DNA of 60,000 bases, taken from Symsagittifera roscoffensis (lineage: Eukaryota; Xenacoelomorpha; Acoela; Convolutidae). The translations under genes were made by a program, and so were the position numbers. The DNA is taken from assembly GCF_963678635.1 (NCBI RefSeq), contig NC_087067.1, positions 8,789,716 to 8,849,715 on the forward strand. The letters are read 5' to 3'. Shown here piece by piece: positions 51,456 to 60,000 of this stretch (position 1 is its first letter; the number at the start of each line of letters is the position of its first letter). Under the pieces are notes generated by a model that was not told the DNA's origin, made no database searches, and worked only from the letters and a program-made list of their open reading frames with translations.

Positions 51456-53899
51456 TTCAATTATTATGTACTCTTCCCTTGAACGGGATTTGACTATTTT
51501 AAAAATTTCCTTGATATATCTTCAAATAATACACGGTGCAAAAACATTCCGACAGACTGATACTTATATAACTACCAAACTGTAAATAAAAAGAGGGATT
51601 TTTCGATTATTGACAAGAAGTAATATGGTCATTTGTCAAATTCGAGTCTTTGGCAGACAATTACTCAAAATTAAGAAAACTGAAAATAAAAAACGTTTCA
51701 AGTAACTGAAAAACTTCAAACAAAAACAGTCAAATCTAAAACTTCTCCGTGCTCGGAAAAAGAAGACAAAATTAAATGGGTGATTAAAAACTTTCGGGTT
51801 GTGTAGTATTTCGAATTCGTTATTTATTTAAAGTTACATTGAAAGGCTTTAAACAACAGATCAGCAAAACCCTGATTATTTCAATTATTTCTGTAAAAAA
51901 GCAAATTGTCTATCCTGAGTCAGCAACCGAACTTCTCTGACTTCATATCAAATGCAAACTTTGACAAGATGACTTCAAAGCATTCGTCGTTCCTTGTTTT
52001 TTCTCTACATTCAAAAACATGTTTTCGGGTTGATCCAAGTATCAATCGTCTGGCCCTCTGATGAAAAAAGTGAACATAGCTCTGAATTATAATTCAATCA
52101 GCCTTAATCTTTTGAAGGAATAGATATGATTGAACCCCAAAGGAAATATTTTTCTTTTTAATCATGAGCAACATAAACATAATAAAGACCACATAAGACT
52201 GAACCGTTTGATTGAGTTGGTTTTTCATCAGTAGTTGATTTCCCTTATGTATTGTACGTCGCATATTCTTGTACAAGAGGGAATACATGTAAAACCTTTG
52301 ACCCAAAGATTAATTGCGCAGAATAACTGCCGACAAATTTGAGCAAAAAGGAACCAGTGGGTTACAAGTTGGAGGGGGATGCTTTCATAATCATGAACGC
52401 GTTATTGTTTTTTAATACTGAAGAGCATGCAGAATCTGTTGGGAAAAATATTCTAAAGCAATTTTTCAAGTGCGTACAACTATTAACTGTTTAAGGTTTA
52501 AAAATCCGTTTTTTGAAGTTTATCCATGTCTAACGTATTTTTAGTAGACTTTCCATCTGAATGCACTTGAAGTTTTGATGCACGCAATCCCCACATAATA
52601 AATTACATTATTAGCGATGTCTGCCTTAAAATTGAATTTGACCAAAACAGTGATAATAATTAATATCTATCAAAAAAATTCGAGTAGAGCCTGCTGAGTA
52701 GGTGAGATCAAAAGCAAAAACAATTTTTCTAGTATGCATATTTAGCGAGACTAATTTCCTGGCTAGTGCTCAACAAGAGCAAGAGCTGTAAACAATTTTT
52801 CTAACAGTTCTGCCTGTTTTGTCTGTTGTTGAGATTAGAGTAACGGAAAAGAGAAGACCGTTTCTGTACACGTTGATCTCATTTATTCCAACGTTCTGAT
52901 AACGGAAGGTAGTGAAAGGTTTTGCCCGGTTTGTTATCAATTAATCTTCGTTTAAGTATCATACTTCGAACAGGTTCTTAGCAAAAATTTTGTCCTGTCG
53001 CCCACTCTGTAATCCAGCAGTTATTCGAAATGTTTTTGGCCAACTTCATTTTCATTACCTACATGGCTAGGTTTTTCATCGATGAGAGATTATAGACAGT
53101 TGCAGCCATCGAGATAAACTTCGATTGTTTAAAAAAATGTAGATTTTAGCTGCTTCTCCAGATACGGCATTGAATCTTTAGGAGAACGCTTGAGACACAA
53201 CTTGATTGTCACATCACTAAGTAGATGATTGTCACAAGAAATCGCATAATTTGTTACCACGTAGCTTTGCTCGTTCGATTTCTATACTGCTCCGATTTCT
53301 ATACTCAAGTTTTCAGAAATATCAGAAATATTTTTGATCAACAGCTTTTTAAGTCCAAATTACTAAAAAATTTCAAGGATCCGATTCAATTGTCTACGGG
53401 TAACCGTTTTTTAGTCGTTGATTGGTTTCAATGAGATAATAGGGTTGTTTTTATGTTCAAGTGCAAAACCATAAGTTGAGTTTCAAAACATATTTCAACG
53501 CGATAGTCTGCAACAAAATTTCGGGTGGCGGATGTTTTGTTTATGGATTGAGTTTTCTTGTTTGTAACGTGTATGATAGCCAGTCTCATCTCTGACATGA
53601 AGATTCCCAATAATGCAACCACAATTTCCCAATATAATGCAATTATAATGAAAGATATTTGGTATTAAGATCCGTAACGTAATCCAAATTCTCTAATTTT
53701 ATCTTGCGACAAATCTCATTCAGTAGTTGTTCAAGGCACTTCTAGTCTCTTTTCGTTACTTTTGTTTTTTTTTCCCCCAAAATACGCCTGGATATCTTGC
53801 ATTACTCGAGTTCCTTGCTTGCATTATTCCCATCTTTTTGTATTACACATCATTGTTTTCGGCTACATTGCTTATCTAAGTGGGAAGTTAATTCTTGTA
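51456..53899. repeat. Tandem duplication, copy 1 (2444 bp)
   Basis: Starts near GTACTCTTCCCTTGAACGGG and ends with GTGGGAAGTTAATTCTTGTA, where copy 2 begins at once. It is nearly identical to copy 2 except for about 420 bp (52356-52775) that copy 2 lacks. The offset between copies is 2444 bases before that point and 2024 after it. Copy 1 has lost one minus frame by a TAA near 53670 where copy 2 is open. Confidence 0.95.
52094..53760 (-). pseudogene. Minus-strand exon set in duplication copy 1
   Basis: Holds the counterparts of the copy 2 segments: about 53630-53760 (CLEQLLNEICRKIKLENLDY), 53428-53600 (KKTQSINKTSATRNFVADYR), about 53030-53230, about 52780-52940 and 52094-52306 (QSYVVFIMFMLLMIKKKN). 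Differences include several amino-acid changes, a stop near 53670 in one frame and the extra 420 bp. Which copy is intact cannot be decided by eye. Confidence 0.3.
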
Positions 53900-55946
53900 T
53901 ATCAATTATAATGTACTCTTCTCTTGAACCGGTTTTGATTATTTTAAAAATTTCCTTGATATATCTTCAAATAATACACGGTGCGAAAACAGTCCGACAG
54001 ACTGATACTTATATAACTACCAAACTGTAAATAAAAAGAGGGATTTTTCGATTATCGACAAGAAGTAATCTGGTCAACTTTCAAATTCGAGTCTTTGGTA
54101 GACAATTACTCAAAAATTAGGAAACTGAAATTAAAAAAGTTTGAAGTAACCGAAAAACTTCAAACAAAGAGAGTCAAATCTAAAACTTCTCCGTGCTCGG
54201 AAAAGGAAGACAAAATTAAATGGCTGATTAAAAACTTTCGGGTTGTGTAGTATTTTGAATTCGTTATTTAAATAAAGTTACATTGAAAGGCTTTAAGCAA
54301 GAGATCAGCAATTCCCTGATTATTTCAATTATTTCCGTAAAAAAGCAAATTGTCTATCTTGAGTCAGCAACCGAACTTCTCTGACTTCATATCAAATGCA
54401 AACTTTGACAAGATGACTTCAAAGCATTCGTCGTTCCTTAATTTTTCTCTTCATTCAAATACACATTTTCGGGTTGATCCAAGTATCAATCGTCTGGCCC
54501 TCTAATGAAAAAAGTGAACATAGCTCTGATTTATAATTCAATCAGCCTTAATCTTTTGAAGGACTAGATATGATTGAACCCCAAAGGAAATATTTTTCTT
54601 TTTAATCATGAGCAACATAAACACAATAAAGACCACATAAGACTGAACCGTTTGATTGAGTTGGTTTTTCATCAGTAGTTGATTTCCCTTATGTATTGTA
54701 CGTCGCATTTTCTTGTACAAGAGGGAATACATGTAAAACTTTTGACCCAAAGATTAATTGCGCAGAATAACTGCCGACAAATTTGAGCAAAAAGGAACCA
54801 GAGCAAGAGCTGTAAACAATTTTTCTAACAGTTCTGCCTGTTTTGTCTGTTGTTGAGATTAGAGTACCGGCAAAGAGAAGACCGTTTCTGTACACGTTGA
54901 TCTCATTTATTCCAACGTTCTGATAACGGATAGTAGTGAAAGGTTTTGCCCGGTTTATTATCAATTATTCTTCGTTTGTGTATAATACTTCGAACAGGTT
55001 CTTAGCAAAATTATTGTCCTGTCGCCCGCTCTGTAATCCAGCAGTTATTCGAATAGTTTTTGGCACTACTTCATTTTCATTGTACATGGCTAGATATTTT
55101 CATCGATGAGAGATTATAGACAGTTGCAGTCATCGAGATAAACTTAGATTTTTTAGAAATTGTAGATTTTAGCTGCTTCTCCAGATACGGCATTGAATCT
55201 TTAGGAAAACGCTTGAGACACAACTTGATTGTCACATCACTAAGTAGATAATTGTCACAAGAAATCGCATAATTTGTTACCACGTAGCTTCGCTCGTTCG
55301 ATTTCTATACTGCTCCGATTTCTATACTCAAGTTTTCAGAAATATCAGAAATATTTTGATCAGCAGCTTTTTAAGTCCAAATTACTAAAAATTTTCAGCG
55401 ATACGGTTCAATTGTCTACGGGTTACCAATTTTTAGTCGTTGATTGGTTTCAATGAGATAATAGGGTTGTTTTCTTTTCACTAACTACTGAATAATGAAT
55501 AATGTTCTAGTGGAAAACCATAATTTGAGTTTCAAAACATATTTCAACGCGATAGTCTGCAACAAAATTTCGGGTGGCGGATGTTTTGTTTATGGATTGA
55601 GCTTTCTTGTTTGTAACGTGTATGATAGCCTGTTCCATCTCTGACATGAAGATTCCCAATAATGCAACCACAATTTCCCAATATAATGCAATTATAATGA
55701 AAGATATTTGGTATTGGGATCCGTAACGTAATCCAGTTTCTCTAATTTTGTCTTGCGACAAATCTCATCCAGTAGTTGTTCAAGGCACTTCTAATCTCCT
55801 TTCGTTACTTTTGCTTTTTTCCCCAAAAATACGCCTGGATGTCTTGCATTACTCGAGTTCCTTGCTTGCATTATTCCTATCTTTTTGTATTACACATCAT
55901 TGTTTTCGGCTACATTGCTTACCTAAGTGGGAAGTTAATTCTTGTA
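53900..55946. repeat. Tandem duplication, copy 2 (2047 bp)
   Basis: Begins ATCAATTATAATGTACTCTT and ends at the same GTGGGAAGTTAATTCTTGTA as copy 1, followed by unrelated sequence. It contains about 23 extra bases near 55480 (ACTAACTACTGAATAATGAA) and lacks the 420-bp segment. Abutting ends and high identity indicate a recent unequal exchange. Confidence 0.95.
54538..55790 (-). CDS. Minus-strand exon set in duplication copy 2, unrecognised gene
   Basis: Open, protein-like minus segments in order: 55692-55790 (after ATTAG; CLEQLLDEICRKTKLEKLDY); 55507-55640 (after ATGTCAG; EMEQAIIHVTNKKAQSINKT, then a Cys); 55077-55283 (CLKRFPKDSMPYLEKQLKS); 54689-54964 (NVGINEINVYRNGLLFAGTL); and 54538-54750 (KNQLNQTVQSYVVFIVFMLL, one membrane-helix-like stretch). 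The corresponding segments exist in copy 1. Exact joints are not resolved. The mix of a soluble Cys-containing part and at least one hydrophobic helix fits a small membrane protein, but I recognise no family. The missing 420 bp of copy 2 falls between the fourth segment and sequence upstream of it, so one copy is probably defective. Confidence 0.35.
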
Positions 55947-57900
55947 ACTGCTATTTTCCATTCACCTTGCAAACTTAATCCTTCACGTAAAAAAACTTTT
56001 GAAGTTGGCCATTGTGTTATCTTTAAAAATGTTCATTGATACAGGTCATTGATGAAACTAGGAAAAAATGGTAATGAAGGGGGAACGATATGTTCACAAA
56101 GGCTGGAAGCGCCATCAGTCATGGTTGACTACCATTCAAATCGTTCAAATCGTTTCTTTTGTTAGTATAAGTCAAATTGTATGTTGAGAATTTCGTTGTG
56201 GTATGTCGAAAACTTCAAACACTTCATCGATGAAGGATTGTTTGCAACCCTTTTGAAAATATATATCTAGCTTGGCGAGTCTAACAACATCATCATCATA
56301 AAACTTTGAACATCCAACTTATTTCAGCGACAGTTCTGCTTCTAAAAAACATAGGCAGGGAATATAATTTTTAATTCCTTTGTTTGTTGCAAGATTTGTG
56401 CCATGAGTGAAATATTTTGCGGAGATCTGTGGAAAGCCCTCATTTATCAAGATAGCGAATAAATTTTTGGGACCGCTGGCTATGTTTTAAGATAAGGAAT
56501 AGATTTTCCAATGTATTTTGATAGTTTATGACAAGTTTCAGATCGTAAGTTTCAAAATGTTTTGGCGTCCGATTTCCATATATTTTTTCAAAATATTGAT
56601 TTTTCTCCGAATTTTCTCAAAAATGGTTAAGTGAGAGCAAATCGTAGCCACTTAAAGCTTTCGAAGATAAATACATAATCAAATGGTGGAGATGGAGTAC
56701 TTAGATGTATTTTTACGAAAAATTTGGTGAATGAAACAAGAGAGAAGATCTATTGACTCTTATCTGAAAACTTTCCTTTAGCAGACCTTTCTTGGGAGTT
56801 ATTTGACTGAATTACTAGTAGAAAAACGCACTGACACCTACATCTGACCGTCAGATTTTTCTTAATTCTACCAAAGAATGCTTTATAAAATTTCCCTCAG
56901 GAAAAAAATGGACACAAAACTGCATCGATTAAACACTTTTGTAACATAATTCTTAAGCAAGTTTGTTCAAAATAATACGAAATTTTGATCTTAGGTTTTA
57001 TTTTTGAAAAATTAGAGGTATACTAGAGAAGCATACGACTTTTAAAGAGATTGTTTTTGAGCCTGTTTGTGTCAAATATCATCTCAGTTATGAATGTAAA
57101 CATTTATTTCTGCTAAATTTATCAGTCTTTTTTTTCCAGCAAAAATCTAATTAATTTATCTAAGAAATTTTCTTCAATATATTTTCTGCTTTTTTTAATA
57201 ACAAATTTGGTAAATGTAGGTCTTGAAAGCAGATTTCTGACTTTTGTTTTGTCTAGTATCTTCCAAGAGAACCTTCTTGCATAAAAGTTAACTGTGAAAA
57301 TATTGTGTCAATTTCCGATCATTTTAATATCTAAGGCAGTTTTATCTTAAAAAATTTCTCTTAAATTGTACAGAAATCGTCAAATGATGGAAGCAGAATT
57401 TCTCATCAGTTCCATACAATTACCTTAACTCAAAAAAGTTTGCTTGACTATGTTGTAAGCTATAATTTCTAATTAAAATTCAAGCTGAATTTTTGAGTGT
57501 TTAATTATCCCTAAGCTATCAGCAAACTTTTAACCTAAATTTTCAATAAAACTTCAAGTAAGGTGATTCATGGTTTCTACGCAACCAATAATTTTCTGCC
57601 TGAGAGAATTTTGACTGTAAAAATTCACCAAAATTGAGCCTTATGAGGAATTTTATATCAATTTGACCAGAATGATATGTAAAATGTTCAAACCAATCAT
57701 ACGGGAACATCTATTTTGTTGAAACAGGAAATTTTCCTTAACATATCTCACATCTAAATTTTTGATTCCACCCACTATTACTAATTTAACATCATCCTTG
57801 TCATTATAGATGTTTCTGCATGAACCATCAATGAACTTTTTCTAGTTTTCACAAAATTTCATGAAGTTCACATCAATTTAGCGAAAAGACATTTTTTCTG
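55947..57900. other. No gene supported
   Basis: AT-rich spacer to the right of the tandem duplication. No repeat, exon pair or element could be supported. Confidence 0.35.
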
Positions 57901-57903
57901 AGA

Positions 57904-58206
57904 ATGCAATTTGCATGTGCTTGTAAAGATATAGAACGGTTTCTCATCGTTTACAGTAAAAAAAATTTTGCACTCACTAAAAAAATGAAAAGTTATTGTG
58001 CTTTTCTTGATCCAGAGGGCTCCACTATTGCCATGAAAACTGTTGTCGACTTTTCAATCTCTTTGTTCTTAACCTTGGGTTTAGTAGTACGTAACAAACT
58101 CAGCCGGATAATAAGGAAAACTAATAGGAAGTTTGTTCGCACATTTTTCTCTGAAAAACGTTTGAGGATGCAGAAAACTAGTGAAACTAGAATTACGACC
58201 ATTTGA
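57904..58206. other. Open on both strands, possible small membrane protein
   Basis: The plus frame (100 codons) and the minus frame (57993-58202, 69 codons) are both open. The minus frame starts with a hydrophobic segment (VVILVSLVFCIL), has a second (FLLVFLIIRLSLL) and ends in a polar tail. It contains an internal TTTTTCAG that could be an acceptor. Without further evidence neither strand can be chosen. Confidence 0.2.
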
Positions 58207-58388
58207 TCAATAAAAACTACTCCAGTTCTTTCTAAAATAAAACTCTTGATAAATGTCTTTGACTTTTTTCACTGACTTTTTCCCTATTAACAAGCTCTGT
58301 TATTATTTTTATTTCAGAATCATCTACTACTGCTGTTGGCCATTCAATTGACAATGGATTTATTCTACAGACTGTGTGAGATTTTTCC

Positions 58389-59572
58389 TCACTTTAAATG
58401 AAGCTCGAGTTGAAAAAAAAAACGGTAAGATAAGTTACAATTACAAAAAGTAAAATTTTTCCAAAATGTATTAAACACTTTTAAAGTCTTTTTTGTTTTG
58501 TCATGTTTTTCTAGAACAAATTTCGGTTGGGATATCTGCAGTTTTTTCAGAGTACCAGTATCTTCTTTCACAATCGTCTTAATCTCATCTGGCAAGTCAA
58601 TGCTGTTCAATTCCATCTGAACTCCTGGATGACGTTTGGGTACTAAGAAAAGTTCGGGAAGATATACTCAGCGCTTGCTGGCTAATAATTTTTCCTACAC
58701 TTGATTATCTGGAAGTATTCAAATTGATCAATAACTGGAAAAAAATTCTCTTCAGTGTAGTCAACTCTTCTAATAGTTTGGCTGCTGAAATAATTTCGTT
58801 CGTCTCTTGTTAATGAAATTTGAATATAACTCATAGAATCAATCCACATGAAAAACATTGAGTGGTATATTACTTTTCTTCCGGGAACAATAAATCCTGG
58901 AGTTAAAATGAGCTAATTGAACTGTTTTATGGCTATCAGTTTTTTTCATTTTACTAATTTAGCAAATTCGAATGTTAATGCAGTAGCGCGTAGAGCAGAT
59001 AACTGGATGCTTATGTTTTGAGCTTAATGATTTTTCAACGGTCTTAGTTTTTTGAAAACAAGTGAAAAAAATTAGCGTGAAATTGTAAAATTTGGGAAGG
59101 TTTCAAGTATTGGTCCAAGGAATAGTTATCAATATCACTCAGGCAACCATAAGGTCTCAACTTATTTTAAGTCTGCTAGTTGAGATCATCAGAACTAACA
59201 CAAAAAACAGAGAACAAGCAGCTAGAAAATAGTTTCATTGGATAGAAGTCTCAGGATAAATTATAAATTTGTGTTAGAGACTTATAAGTTTTGTGATTTA
59301 ATTTTTAATTCAATAGGAGTTACTGGGCTTTTTGGCCATTTCATTTTTTCTATGTTTTCAACAATTCTAACCTGCTACATTTCCAGCCAGTAGAAATAAA
59401 AAAAATTGCAGATACCATTTAAGCTCATTTAGATATCGGTAGTAAATAATCAAATAAACCACAGAGCCATTTTTGAATTGGATTGCTAGTTGAAACATAG
59501 ACGGATTTTTCTCTTCACATCTTTATCAACCAAATTTGAGATAAAATTAAGCGAAGTCGAATACTTTTCCAT
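58389..59572 (-). CDS. Unrecognised minus-strand multi-exon gene
   Basis: Three protein-like segments lie in order on the minus strand. 59486-59572 starts ATG and gives MEKYSTSLNFISNLVDKDVK, with a GTTTCA donor-like site before the stop. 58682-58912 is open for 76 codons after a TAG, follows an AACTCCAG acceptor-like site, and contains VIYHSMFFMWIDSMSYIQIS and RRVDYTEENFFP. 58389-58616 follows a GTTCAG acceptor and contains LNSIDLPDEIKTIVKEDTGT. Codon-level texture is convincing in the middle segment, which has no early Met. Joints are unresolved (a phase-0 donor CCA/GTTATT at about 58735 would fit the last). No domain is recognised, and no signal peptide is seen. Confidence 0.4.
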
Positions 59573-60000
59573 CTCCAGCAAAAATTAGATCACTCACAGT
59601 ATCATAATTTTGTTTTAAAGAAGTTCACCCAAATAAATTTATTCTTTGCAAATCAATCCGAATTTTTTATTTCGATATTTTTTTGCCTTCTTGGGAAACA
59701 CGACGTAGCGTTTCCTACTGAACCTAGTTTTTGAGGTTTTTTAGTGGTTGAAAACACTTCGAATTATAAATGTTCATTATCTATGTTTTCGGTACACCAA
59801 GCTCCCTCCAATTTGTTTTATTTCAAAGTTTGACAAAATTATCATTGATTTTGACTTTGCCCAGAAACGACCGCCGCCCTTGAGAAGTTTATTCAAATTT
59901 CTGCCTCTTCACAGTAAAGTACAACACAAGTTTACTCTTATCAATAGATAAGCTACGCTGCCATAATCTTCGAAAAATTTTTATTAGATACCATTAGGTT
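59573..60000. other. Right edge, nothing supported
   Basis: AT-rich sequence. A plus frame at 59748-59951 is open but not convincing. Confidence 0.35.

Noticed and set aside
1-60000. CRISPR array, rRNA genes, bacterial operons
   Set aside because: None seen; the tandem arrays lack spacer structure and the genes are split by introns.

Overview
The window looks like an AT-rich, intron-bearing Caenorhabditis-type nematode genome. The signs are split exons with TTTTCAG-like acceptors and GTAAGT-like donors, a large Ty3/gypsy retroelement of the Cer type, foldback elements with Tc1-like ends (CAGTGCTG, flanked by TA), and proteins of the nematode-expanded DUF229 (sulfatase/alkaline-phosphatase-like) and F-box/FTH families. 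There are no bacterial operons, ribosome binding sites or CRISPR arrays. One assembly gap (200 N) lies at 39570-39769.

Positions 1-13235 (minus strand) are one LTR retroelement cut by the left edge. Read 5'->3' on the minus strand it has: a 5' LTR (12775-13235, TGTTGGG...CA); a tRNA-type primer binding site; a leader of about 1.2 kb with internal repeats and a small ORF; a basic 155-aa ORF that overlaps the next start; one uninterrupted 2740-codon Gag-Pol (zinc knuckle, protease, RT, RNase H, integrase with GPY motif); an unusual accessory region with a two-helix membrane ORF and a proline-rich 377-codon frame without any methionine; and an Env-like ORF with a signal peptide, one in-frame TGA, and an open frame running off the window.

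Positions 14262-21273 (plus strand) hold the C-terminal four exons of a DUF229 gene (gene A). Its first visible exon begins about 1 kb beyond the LTR. A second DUF229 gene (gene B) is spread over 27350-45898, with seven exons from a membrane-anchor N-terminus to the SDHG exon. Two exons, 301 and 97 nt, are identical in length and phase in both genes. Gene A lacks the N-terminal exons and gene B lacks the two C-terminal exons, so neither is complete here. The roughly 10-kb third intron of gene B holds minus-strand coding remnants, a LINE-like ORF1 relic and the gap.

Between and around the genes are a tandem array of about 405-bp units (21890-23830), a CGACC/GGTCG-rich island (24330-25165), a 31-bp minisatellite (25302-25690), two foldback elements of one Tc1-like family, another foldback at 27579-28137, and two diverged paralogous blocks (about 32.6-35.1 kb and 46.0-49.9 kb). 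The second block carries a broken FTH-domain segment on the minus strand.

Positions 51456-55946 are a clean tandem duplication (2.44 kb plus 2.05 kb) of a minus-strand multi-exon sequence that I do not recognise. A further unrecognised minus-strand multi-exon gene sits at about 58389-59572. Splice joints are inferred by eye from consensus and phase and have no transcript support.
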